A stretch of 30,725 nucleotides of DNA from Knufia peltigerae (Eukaryota > Ascomycota > Eurotiomycetes > Chaetothyriales > Trichomeriaceae). Shown piece after piece: positions 21,486-30,612 of this stretch; position 1 is the stretch's first letter; each line of letters opens with the position of its first letter. Made by a program: the position numbers and the translations under genes. Location: assembly GCA_030247855.1 (NCBI GenBank), contig JAPDRN010000225.1, forward strand, positions 1-30,725, in the 5' to 3' direction. Below the pieces are notes generated by a model. That model saw nothing but the letters and a program-made list of their open reading frames with translations. It ran no database searches and had not been told where the DNA came from.

Positions 21486-22115
21486 CGAGACAGTTGAAGC
21501 GGATGGTATCTGAGACCTAGACCTATCTGCTTATTAGTGTCGCGACTTTGTTCGCAGGTCAGGATTCTAGGCTTTATGTGCGCCACTGGAACCCGCTCTC
21601 TCTTCAGCAAGCCAGCTCTTAGAAAGTAGCCTGTCCGCGAGAAAGGACGGGTTAACAAAACACATGAGAAATGCCTCACTAAAAATATTTCCCAGAGATT
21701 TGAAGTCCCACACGCCCAGTCAAAGCCGGACTAAGCTCGAAATTTAGTAATTTTCCGCTCGATTATTATACTTCCACGCAAAGTTCTCCTACGTCCGTAC
21801 ATTATTGTTGAGGAGAGTTAGAACCTGAATTGGGAAATGATGGCGGGCGTGCTGATGTCGAAGGGCAAAATCGAGAGCGCGAGATCAGCAGTGTCAGGTG
21901 GCCCGCAACGCATGACATTCGATCTAAAATTGCAGAGAATCAGTACAGAGTGGTGTCGCGGTACTCCACTATCGGCACCCAGAGTTCCGCCGAGCCCGAA
22001 TGACAGCGATCAACGGGACACCGGGCTTTCACGCAATCTTTACTAATATCAATCCACAACCCAAAATCCTACAGAATATCAAAATAACCTGCTCGTACTG
22101 GCGAATAACTTCGGT
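21486..22115. promoter_or_regulatory. Divergent promoter region, luciferase-like / regulator
   Basis: About 630 nt separate the start codons of the luciferase-like gene (-) and the Zn2Cys6 regulator (+). Frames inside are short and motif-free, so this is likely the promoter space of both genes, possibly shared. No single binding site stands out. Confidence 0.4.
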
Positions 22116-23321
22116 ATGCGTCCCTACATCAAACGACATGCCCCGAAAGTTCGTACGGGGTGTGTAATATGCAAACGTCGACGGATTAAGTGCGACGAAG
22201 CGAAGCCGCAATGCCTTCGATGTGTGAAACATGGTTCACATTGCTATTACGAAGTGCCTAATACTTGGGTTTTCGAACCTAAGAAACACGTACAAGATGC
22301 TCCCGAGAAGCGCACTAGAACTTCCTCCACGACAGGACTGTACCACGAACTGAATTGGGATATTCTAAGCAGCGACGACTCGCATTTTCTCGGTCTCTTC
22401 GTTCGTCGACTCGGACGTGTGACGGCCGAGTATGGCCACGGCCGTTTTGACTTCTGGACTCGATTAGTACCTCAAGTCGCTAGTTCGGTCCCTGCAATCA
22501 AGCACATTCTCATTGCCTCCGCTCTGTCCAACGAGGCATGGCTCCGCTTGACCGTACCATCCTCATTGGAACGAGCAATCGACCACCATTACAACCTTGC
22601 CTTACGCGAGATCGCATATGGGAGTCCTACGCCCGAGGTCGCCTTGATGATGTGCCTTGCCGCTTTCACATTCGAGTCTATCAATGGCCGAGTGGAGTTG
22701 GTGAAGACCCATCTTCTGAGTGCTGGACGAATCGTTGATGACTACCATCATAAGTTATCTCAATATACCATTGCTAGGTCAAGTTTGCTCTTTGAGGCCA
22801 TCGAACCTATAGTCTTTGAATGTCAGATCTACGCCGGTATCATTCCACCTCGTGGAACACCAGTAGATGGCATACACACCATTCAATATTGGAAAACAGA
22901 GCCGGTCACGCCTCCGTATGTTTCAATTGAGGATGCAGGATATGAATTGACCGCAGCAACTAGATACCTTCTGGAACCCGCCGGCCAAACCACCTACGCC
23001 ATGATTCGTGCATCTGTATTTTTGAGCAGATGGCGCAAAAGTTTCGACAAATTCCGACCACAAAAAGACCGATATTCCAAGACGTTGCTGTGCTTGCATG
23101 ATCTTATGAAGGCCTTGCTTGACGTGCTGCAGCAGACAACTGACCAGGACGTGTCGGTGTCCATCACTCTGGCAATCTGTAGGATGAGAGGCATCACGGA
23201 GCTGGGAGCTGCGAACCTCGAAAGAGTCTTGATAGGCGCGAGTCAACTTCTTGCACCGCGTTGTTCGACGTCCGACCAAAAGGAAGGCGTGGAACGAGTC
23301 CTTGATATGTTCGAACCGTAA
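22116..23321 (+). CDS. Zn2Cys6 transcription factor
   Basis: Nuclear binuclear zinc cluster activator or repressor, 401 aa, single exon. The cluster is complete at the N-terminus: Cys16, Cys19, Cys26, Cys33, Cys36 and Cys43 (C-x2-C-x6-C-x6-C-x2-C-x6-C), with the usual basic loop KRRRIK and the Lys-Pro turn. The rest is the helical fungal regulator middle region (HFLGLFVRRLGRVTAEY, HILIASALSNEAWLRL, LMMCLAAFTFESINGR), typical of the Fungal_trans_2/DUF3468-type proteins found beside metabolite genes. The start at 22116 leaves 15 residues before the first Cys, which is normal. It diverges from the luciferase-like gene, and its stop lies 52 bp from the stop of the convergent P450. Its position suggests a local pathway regulator, which is inference. 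Confidence 0.88.
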   Translation: MRPYIKRHAPKVRTGCVICKRRRIKCDEAKPQCLRCVKHGSHCYYEVPNTWVFEPKKHVQDAPEKRTRTSSTTGLYHELNWDILSSDDSHFLGLFVRRLGRVTAEYGHGRFDFWTRLVPQVASSVPAIKHILIASALSNEAWLRLTVPSSLERAIDHHYNLALREIAYGSPTPEVALMMCLAAFTFESINGRVELVKTHLLSAGRIVDDYHHKLSQYTIARSSLLFEAIEPIVFECQIYAGIIPPRGTPVDGIHTIQYWKTEPVTPPYVSIEDAGYELTAATRYLLEPAGQTTYAMIRASVFLSRWRKSFDKFRPQKDRYSKTLLCLHDLMKALLDVLQQTTDQDVSVSITLAICRMRGITELGAANLERVLIGASQLLAPRCSTSDQKEGVERVLDMFEP

Positions 23322-23373
23322 AATTCCACTAATTCCATCGTACGGAAGAATCAGCTCAGCCATTGTCCTTGAT

Positions 23374-25048
23374 TTAACGCCGTTTGCGACTGGAGAAGAC
23401 TAGATGCAGAGGCGCCAGGATACAAGTGAAGCAATCTTTGGTCTCGTTCAACAATGCCTGTCCGTCCTCTAGCGAATCAAATTTGATTTCAAATTCGAGC
23501 ACAAGCTTAGCCAGGACCGTCCGCATCTCCATATATGCCAATTGTTTACCTATGCAGCTAGAAGCGCCTCCGCCAAACGTGAGAAATGCGCCTCTGTTAA
23601 TCAGAAGTTCTGGACGCGTTGTCCACCTTTCTGGTATGAACGAGTCAGGCTGCTTGTACGCTTTTGGTGATCTTTGAATCACATAGGTTGGGGTCAGTAT
23701 TGTGACATTCCCTGGGATATAACGATCTCCACAAGTTAGTCCCTGAGCAGGAGAATCTCTGAAAACGCCATTCGGTATGGGCGGATGCATTCTCAAAGTC
23801 TCCTGGATCACAGCATTCAGATATGGCAAATGCTGCAGAGCGGTGGGCTTTGCCACTTGTGCACTGTCTATGCCGTTGGAGAACAATTCCGATCGCATTT
23901 GCTCTGCCAGAGCTGGTTCGGACGCCAGGTGGTACAAGGCAAAAGTCAGAGCAGCCGCGGTAGTATCACTCCCTGCTGTGATTATGAGTCTGCTGTCGCC
24001 CACCAGTAGTTGGTGGTCATCGTGAGCGTTTCCGAAGAATGGCTCGCGCAGGAGGTGATGGAAAACATCCGGTTTCTCGGGCTTCACAGATTTTCTTTGC
24101 GCAACGCAACTTTCGCAATACTCGAGGAACTTTGTCATCGGCATCATTTTCGCAGGGAGTTTTGTCATAATATGCAGCAGCCAGGGTGTATGTTGAAAAA
24201 GCCCTAAAGGGATCAGATTCTGGTGCATGATCTTGATGGCGAAGTGGGCTTGACCAGTCTTCAGGGCATCGAACGACCTCGAGAACGCGACCTCGCCCAT
24301 GACGTCGTAGGTATAGTATGTCATCCACTTTGAGACGTCGACAGATTGGCCGGCAAGAGACAAAATCTGCTGCAGAAGCATGTCGGTGCAGCTGACGACA
24401 CGGTCATCGTAAGCCCGCAGCGATTGGACGTTGAATGCTTGGTCCCAGCCTGCCCTGCGCCGGCGTTCATGCATTTTCTTGTCTCTCATCTGATGCAAAG
24501 TCATCATCGGGAACCCGATGTTATACCAGATCGATTTTGTACATTGAGAACGACCGCCATGAACGATCTCGACGATATCCGGATCCGCAATAGAGATCTC
24601 GTTGGGTCCTGTTAAAGTCAGCCTGCGATTCGAAGAGCATTCTATATGCCCACGCACCAGTTCGAACATAGTCGCCATACTTTTCATGCCATTCTTGTAT
24701 ATGCTTGTAGTCCTTGAGATCGCTAGTCTGCCAAACGTACCAAAACTTTGATATACGAGCGAGAAAAGGACCTGGGTAGTCTCGCAAGCGATGGAGCCAT
24801 GCTCGATATACCGACATGCTTGTCCATAGTCCACCGACAAATGAAGCCCAGAGCACAATAACGACTGTGGTGGCCTCTCTAATACTGTACCCAAGGACGG
24901 TCAGACCATTGAGTAATGCTACAGGCGAGAAAACGCTCAGCAGGAGGATCTTGGGCGCATCATCAAGGTGCTCCCCAAGCCGGAAGTAGAAGAGGTGACA
25001 CATGAAGCCAGCTGTAACAGCGCCGCAGCAAAGAGGTAGCAAAGCCAT
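23374..25048 (-). CDS. Cytochrome P450 monooxygenase, two exons
   Basis: Membrane-bound heme-thiolate oxygenase, 541 aa, substrate unknown. Exons in transcript order: 25048-24658 and 24608-23374. The 49-nt intron (GTGCGT...GGCTGACTTTAACAG) restores YVRTGPNEISIADPDIV. Three hydrophobic N-terminal stretches (about 1-22, 34-52, 58-76) precede the YPGP hinge, as in the multi-spanning fungal P450s of indole-diterpene and related clusters. Family motifs: AGSDTT at 342-347 (I helix), ETLR at 400-403, PERW at 456-459, and heme loop FGGGASSCIG with Cys482. The usual Arg of FxxGxRxCxG is Ser; this position also varies in the same fungal P450 group, so activity is still likely. The ATG at 25048 is preferred, although the frame is open to 25255. 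The regulator at 25274 lies just upstream in the same orientation. Confidence 0.88.
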
Positions 25049-25273
25049 ACTGGGTTGTGTGGCATGGTTGCAATATTGTGGATATGGCCATGACGAATAT
25101 ATATGTGCGTGTTTAGACCCCGGAATTGCAGCGCAGGCTGGGAAGCGCTTCGGTACGAGGGGTGGAGAATCGGCCATCCTGAAGAGATTAATGATCGACG
25201 CCTGAGCATTTGGGGGACAATTAACACTACCACTCCATTCCCTCTTGTTGCCCACCAGACTTGCCGATGAGTG

Positions 25274-26906
25274 CTATTGTCTAATTTTGTTCCAGACTTG
25301 TTCAACCTTGTGATCTCTGTAAATGAATGCAGCCTTGAGTCGGCAGCCGGCGTCTTGCTGAAAAATCTTTACCTTGATCAAGCGCTCATACTCCGCTGGT
25401 AAGGAAGCGATGTCTGATTGATCTGCTGTTTCAAGTGCAAGTGCCTGCGATGCAACCGTAATCAATTCTTCCCTGTCCCAAAGCCCCTCCCTCCTTGGAC
25501 CTTCTCCCATCAGGCGTATTGCCTCTTTTCGTAATGAGAAGTGCCGACATTTCAGGCTTGTAAAATACAATGGCGGCAATACTCCCATTCCAAATGTGAA
25601 GACGTCATGGACTTGTTGTCTGGTAGCAAGAGCCTCGTTAGCTTTCTCAAGGATGACCTGAAAACAGTCCAGGCTCTCGTCGAAGCTCATCTCGAAACCC
25701 TCGAAGGGATTTCGCAACCAGATCACTGCGGCGGCATGCCACATGCTCAGCGTCGCGATAACAGCACGGTCCGAATCGTCGAAACTTTCACACATTTGCT
25801 TGAAATTGCTGTTCCAAATATCCAGCTGGATGAGCAGCTCCTCCTGTCGCTGCAAATAGTGTTCGTGCAGCGAAAATGGCGTACAGGTCGTAGAGTTCAA
25901 ACGCTTGACAAATTCGTGCGAGATGACTAAGTGGTGGAAAAGAAGATCCCGGGCGTCTTTGAGATTGTTGAAAGTGGATGGTGTTGGGTTTGGGCCAGGG
26001 AGAAATGCCAGGTTGGAATAGTCAGTTGGGAAACTGTGGCCGAACAGCTTTGCCATCATCATAAGTCTGTTGTACACGGGACCTAGACTCTCGTAGATGA
26101 CTGCGCACCTAGATATAGCAGAGTTTCGGGAGTTTTGCTCTTGGAAAGTTCTCACGAGAAGGTAGCCATGCAGGAAAAAGGACATGGCCTGTAGTTTTTT
26201 CCCTTGCAGAAACTCCATACACAGAAAGAGGGGGCAGCTTAGTATAGCCACAAGTTCCTGGTCTGCAGATTCTGTATACCGATTTGCCTTGCAAAGAGCA
26301 TTTTGATAGTATTTCAAAGAGGCATTCCAAGACCGCTGATGCATTGTTGTTCTGGAATGTCTGTCGTGTTCTCCAATATATGCCGCAATGGCAATCGCCA
26401 AACGACGGACCGATGGCACCGAGTGGGAGACTTGCAGAAGCGTCGTGATCCAAAAGTCTTCATCAAGGAAGCCACTGAGCTGGAAGACGACTCTTTTGCG
26501 GAAATATTCAAACAGTTGGCGCTCCTCGTCACTTCCTTCAAAGATCCTGAGTTGGCAGTCGACGTTGGCGGCTGGTCGGTCGGGCTTGCGAGCTCGAATT
26601 GCAGACCGTTGTCGCGAGAGGGCAAAATTTCTGAACACATCTTGATAACCAGTACAATGGAGTTGAAGCCGTGTGCATCTGGAAGAGATTCTATCAGCTT
26701 ACATGCCGGATTGGTGGACATGTCGTACCTCTTGCACTTTGGTTTTTGCTCATCGCACTTTACCCGATGCTTTCTGCGCACTTATGAGCAATTCCCGGGA
26801 CTTGACAAGATGTCGGCTTAGTTTCCTTTTCAACTTACCGACACGTCAAGCAGCCAGTCTTCGTTTTCTTCGACCCGAGTCGCCCACTGACTCTTTGTGG
26901 CTGCAT
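25274..26906 (-). CDS. Zn2Cys6 transcription factor, three exons
   Basis: Second nuclear zinc-cluster regulator, 505 aa. Exons in transcript order: 26906-26839, 26773-26729, 26678-25274; introns of 65 and 50 nt are GT...AG and in phase. Splicing assembles a complete cluster, with KKTKTGCLTC from exon one, RKHRVKCDEQKPKCKR from exon two, and C-x6-C-x-G-Y (CTRLQLHCTGY) from exon three: Cys19, 22, 29, 36, 39 and 46. The pattern SRQRSAIRARKPDRP after the cluster and FEGSDEERQLFEYFRKR are typical of fungal metabolite-cluster regulators with a Fungal_trans_2-like middle domain. Both introns interrupt the DNA-binding domain, so retaining either would abolish it. It ends 225 bp upstream of the P450 ATG on the same strand, and its promoter is shared with the divergent lactamase-like gene. 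Confidence 0.85.
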
Positions 26907-27401
26907 TTCCGTGGAGGACGTGAACGTGACGGGTTGCTCACACTCCGCCAATCAGCCCTTGCGCGTAACCTGCTGGCGGAGGAGCCGACAAACCAATGTC
27001 AGAAGTGATCCTTGATCGAGATACGAGAGCGACAACGAAAAAGGAGGTAGGCATGTGTAAAAAGAATTAACGTTTCAAGGTCATGAATTTGTTGGAGGCC
27101 TGAAAAACTCAGCCTCGATCATCTCGAAACGGCGGCATCTAAGTGGTCTATCGCTCTCGTTTCCTTTTGAGGAAATTGCGGCAGCGATCAATTTTTAGTG
27201 TAGATACCACGTAATGCTCGATAGCCATCGCTGAGGAGGTTTGGTATTGAGGACGATGTTCAATGCTAGTCAAGGACAGATACAAGCCATTCTAATCGCT
27301 GGTCCGAGGCAGCCAAGTGCACCTTTTATATAAACGGCATCCGTCTGCAGGATTACCTCTACTTCTCAATCGTGTTCTGTCACTTCAAGTTGTATTTCAA
27401 G
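26907..27401. promoter_or_regulatory. Divergent promoter, regulator / lactamase-like gene
   Basis: About 495 nt lie between the start codons of the second Zn2Cys6 gene (-) and the lactamase-like gene (+). No coding frame of interest is present. A TATA box at 27327 serves the rightward gene. Confidence 0.4.
27327..27334 (+). promoter_or_regulatory. TATA box of the lactamase-like gene
   Basis: TATATAAA lies 68 bp upstream of the chosen ATG at 27402, a normal distance for a fungal core promoter with a short leader. Confidence 0.45.
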
Positions 27402-29285
27402 ATGCTTCTTCTAACCTCGTTCATTCTATTGCTATTCCATCTGTGCAGCTCGCACTCGCAATCTTTCCAACCATGTCCCATTCTCGGTCCACGGTTTCCT
27501 CTTCCAAGCGGTCTGGCAAGTGACAATATCGTTCAATCTGCGCTGAAAAATGTCACTGCCACCCTCGATGGACTTGTTTCCACCTCCAATAGCACCTATG
27601 GGACAATTACTTCCAACACAACTTCTTTCTCCATCGGTCTATTTACTTCGAATGATCCTTCGAACTATTCACATCCATTCTTTTATGAGTACCACTACAC
27701 GGCGCCCCTCATATCCAAAACAACACCTGGGACATCGAAACTTGATTCGGACAGCATTTTCCGCATCGCCACAGTCACAGAAGTCTTTACAGTCTGGGTG
27801 TTCCTCATCGAGGCTGGAGAGGCACATTGGCCCGACCCGATCACCAAATACATACCAGAACTAGCAAGGGACCATGGCCAGACCCCTTTTGGACACTTTT
27901 CCTGGGACGACGTGACACTTGGTGATCTGGCGGGACACCTTTCAGGAGTGCCTCGAGATTGTAAGTTTGAACTATCGGCCAAGGTGCCGTCTAACAGCGG
28001 ATTTAGATGGCATCACCGATCTGAGCGCGCGGAATATTTCACTTCCAAATCCGCTGAGTGTCACGAAATGGTCTGGTTGTCTACAGCCAACCTGTACGAG
28101 AAAAGGCGAGTAACCTACTAAAACAGGCTATGTTTCCGTCAATAAACCCTGACAGAGTACAGATTTCTTCAAAGACCTACGCGCACGGTATCCCGTTTAT
28201 CTCCCGGGTACAACTCCTATCATGTCGAATACGGCTTTCCAACTGCTCGCCTATGCCTTGGAGGGTATCAAGAAGCAGCCATACGATGCTATGTTCAATC
28301 AAACAGCTAATGCAATAGGCATATCATCCACTAGCTTGCACCGCCCACTGAATAGCACAAATGCTGTGATCCCGGGGATAAGTGGGAATGAGAGCAGCTG
28401 GTATACCGACTTCGGCGATGAATCCCCGTGAGTTTCTGGAAATGAAGCAGAGTTTGTCACCCACTGACTTCATTATTTTAAAGATCCATATCAATGTACT
28501 CTACAATTGCCGATATGTCAAGAGCAGGAATAGCAATGCTCAATTCTACGTTGAATCCATCTGCTGTGACACGGAGGTGGCTCAAACCAATTGCACACAC
28601 ATCGAACCTAGTCAATGACGCCGGCCGCCCTTGGATTATCTACAAATCAACCCAGGACCAGAGCCCCATCAATCCTGTCATCGATATCTACACGAGTTAT
28701 GGCTCAGTGGGTCTATATAGCTCATATTTCGGGCTCGTGCCCGATTATAATGTCGGCTTCGTCATCCTCGCAGCAGATGAAGTGGCTGCAGCTGATCTCA
28801 ATGTCTATGTCGATATTGTCGCCGATAAACTCCTACCAGGACTTGAGAAAGCGGCAATTAGCCAGGCAGGGCATAGGTACTCTGGAGAGTACAGGTCAAC
28901 CCAACCAATCGCATCTCTGATCATCGAAGATCCGGACGACATGCCTGGCTTGTCCTTATCCAATTTCACGGTGGGGTCAACAGACATTCGCGAAGAATTT
29001 GCAAGGCTCGCGGGAATTTCTCCATCAGCGCTGAGTATCAGACTTTACCCAACGGATTTAATTGAAAGAAACGCGTCCGGAGGGACCAAGATTGCCTTCC
29101 GGGCAGTTTTTCAGGACCAAGATGCACCCATTGACGCTGGAACCCCTACGTGCATCACCTGGCTGAGTGTCGATGCACTGAACTACAATGGCAAACCTCT
29201 GGATTTGTTCATTTTCAGTTTCACCGAGGGACAAACAAGCGTCGAGATTCCAGCACTCAATCTGGAAATAACAAAAGGTGGCTAG
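27402..29285 (+). CDS. Secreted beta-lactamase-fold protein with altered active site
   Basis: Serine beta-lactamase/D-Ala-D-Ala peptidase-like protein of the large fungal secreted type, 574 aa. Exons: 27402-27960, 28007-28105, 28163-28427, 28484-29285, all in phase. Introns one and three are GT...AG; intron two begins GC (AAAAG followed by GCGAGT) and ends TACAG. A signal peptide is clear (MLLLTSFILLLFHLCSSHS), and N-glycosylation sequons are frequent early on. Family landmarks are in order: SIFRIATVTEVFT, WDDVTLGDLAGHLSGVPRD, YPVYLPGTTPIMSNTAFQLL, SSYFGLVPDYNVGFVILAAD. The expected catalytic S-x-x-K reads T-V-T-E (Thr124, Glu127), and the expected Y-S-N reads M-S-N (Met240). It therefore looks like an intact but catalytically dead or repurposed protein, possibly binding a ligand outside the cell. 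An ATG-less extension to 27372 is ignored. Confidence 0.8.
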
Positions 29286-29592
29286 ATGGAGAGCAGCGCC
29301 ATCAGCCTCGTGGAGAGCCCCCCAATGAAAATTCGATTGTCACAGTATAAGTGGTCACAAGTTTCGTAAAACACCATTCTCGATTAATTGAGACAATGTG
29401 CATGTAGTCGTTTGGACTTCTCTACATGAGATATAAATAGATATAGCTATAATGTTAATATCTTTAAGTCTCTTTAAAGACTCACGCGGTATAACTCGTT
29501 ACTGTACTCTTGAATATTTTATTGTGTTGTTACGAACAGGCCGCATACAAGCTGTGACACCAGCCAAGGAACTCGGTGGCCTACCAAGAGGG

Positions 29593-29604
29593 CATCACGT
29601 GATG
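29593..29604. promoter_or_regulatory. Palindrome with CACGTG E-box
   Basis: CATCACGTGATG is a perfect 12-bp palindrome centred on CACGTG, the core recognised by bHLH factors. It lies outside any gene promoter I can identify, so function is doubtful. Confidence 0.25.
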
Positions 29605-29625
29605 GACAGACGCCAGATCAGTAAC

Positions 29626-29658
29626 GCTCAGCTGCGATCAGTGGTGATCAGGCTGAGC
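29626..29658. repeat. Imperfect hairpin
   Basis: GCTCAGCTGCGATCA and TGATCAGGCTGAGC are near-exact reverse complements separated by GTGG. Position and neighbourhood suggest part of a mobile-element relic, but no terminal repeats or target duplication could be established. Confidence 0.45.
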
Positions 29659-29882
29659 ACGAGTAGACACGAAAAAAAGGGGGAAACATCATTTGAAAAC
29701 CACCCGCCCCGTCAGTATCCAGCTCGTACCTGGAACCGAAACAAGTCCTACAATATCAAGCTCGTGGATGTTGTATCGCCTACTGACGGAACAGGACACC
29801 CCCAGCTTACAAGCGCTCTGAGAGACGTGTCTTCAGTGGCACGTGCGAGGGTGGCTAGAACCTAGAAGGTACGTACTGGCGG

Positions 29883-30075
29883 CCCTGTTAATTCTGACCT
29901 CTTCTATCTTAGGTGGTCTCCTGTGGCGCGTACGGCCCTGTTAAACCTCGAGACCAAGTCACCGTCCACGGCGCAGGGGTTTACCTGCGATGGACCCTGT
30001 TAAACTCCGAGAACAAGCTCACCCTCGACCCCTTGACCCTGTCCTTCCGGTCCTGTTAAACTTCGAGAACAAGCC
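29883..30075. repeat. Degenerate tandem units, ~53-59 bp
   Basis: The core CCTGTTAA recurs at 29884, 29937, 29996 and 30052. In the last three units it extends to a shared CCTGTTAAACNYCGAGA, followed by a CAAG-CACC-like tail. Spacings are 53, 59 and 56 bp, which indicates an old tandem array rather than chance. No coding role is visible. Confidence 0.6.
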
Positions 30076-30426
30076 ACCGGAGGCATAGAAAGGAGGAGGA
30101 TGGTCTACAGAAAGGAACAAGCCACCGCGAGGAAATACAACGGAAAGAGGGACATAGGCTTGGCTAGTAAGAGATCGCAACGTGAGAAGAGTTGCTAACT
30201 AGAATTCTCTCACGGTCCTCTTGCGAGACATGGACGGCCTAGATGTGGGAGAACACGCTAGGCAACGCGAAACGAGGCGTGTACGAGCAGTACGCGGCTC
30301 GCAGGGCGTAGCGTGCATTGGTAACCATGGCGGGGAAAACCCTACAGGACTATCTGCATGGCTCGAGAGGACAGAGGCGCATGTCGGTGTACAGAGAAGG
30401 GACACTGTCTATCCTACTTGTACTAG

Positions 30427-30612
30427 GGTCCTGAGTCATGCCCAGAGCTATCCTTCACGGGTCGCTGAGACTCGCGCTATTGTCATTTTCTCACCAAGCG
30501 GCGATTTCGTCCGCTTCGAGACATCTACCCTGCGGACAAATTTTGCATTTCCACCCGTAAAAAAGCATCGCCATGGATCGTAATTTGTATAATTCCTCTT
30601 GTAGTGGTCCCT
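30427..30612 (+). pseudogene. Deleted relic of the Myb/SANT-like gene locus
   Basis: Sequence at about 30427-30545 aligns with about 3258-3395 in the Myb-like gene. It shares GCCCAGAGCT, CTTCACGGG, CGCTGAGAC, TGTCATTT, TCACCAAGCGGCGA, GGTCCGC/CGTCCGC and CCTGCGGAC in the same order and strand. About 30 bp later, 30573-30612 resembles 4633-4675, downstream of that gene (GATCG-AATTTGTA, then ATTCCT-TTGTA). The roughly 1.2 kb between these parts, including the Myb repeat, is missing. Substitutions and small indels show it is old. It is non-functional and marks a second copy of the locus. Confidence 0.65.

Larger units (their letters stand above)
29286..30426. other. Gene-free right flank with repeats
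   Basis: AT-rich up to about 29540, then mixed composition. The frames at 29452-29865 and 30221-30583 show no domain; the second overlaps the Myb-gene relic. The stretch contains a palindrome, a hairpin and tandem units listed separately, and looks like repeat-derived DNA. Confidence 0.45.

Noticed and set aside
24521..25255. P450 split by a frameshift into two overlapping frames.
   Set aside because: A 49-nt intron with a strong branch site and acceptor joins the frames in phase and restores the conserved RTGPNEIS sequence.
26703..26773. A reading of the second regulator with Tyr in place of the fifth zinc-cluster Cys (CKRY), implying a broken cluster.
   Set aside because: Splicing out 26679-26728 (GTACGA...TTCCAG, 50 nt, with CTGAT inside) restores CKRC-x6-C-x-GY in the correct frame, so the cluster is intact.
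20546..26906. A complete hispidin/caffeic-acid-cycle bioluminescence cluster.
   Set aside because: No hispidin synthase, hispidin 3-hydroxylase or caffeylpyruvate hydrolase is visible, so homology to luciferase alone does not support light emission.
27958..28165. Frameshifts and a stop breaking the lactamase-like gene.
   Set aside because: Two short introns (one GT-AG, one GC-AG) remove the stops and restore family sequence in phase.
29452..29865. Open frame of 137 aa in the right flank.
   Set aside because: It spans the E-box palindrome and hairpin, begins in AT-rich DNA and has no domain; chance frame in repeat-derived sequence.
29527..30200. Solo LTR beginning TGTTACGAAC.
   Set aside because: No matching CA end, no target-site duplication and no second copy found in the window.
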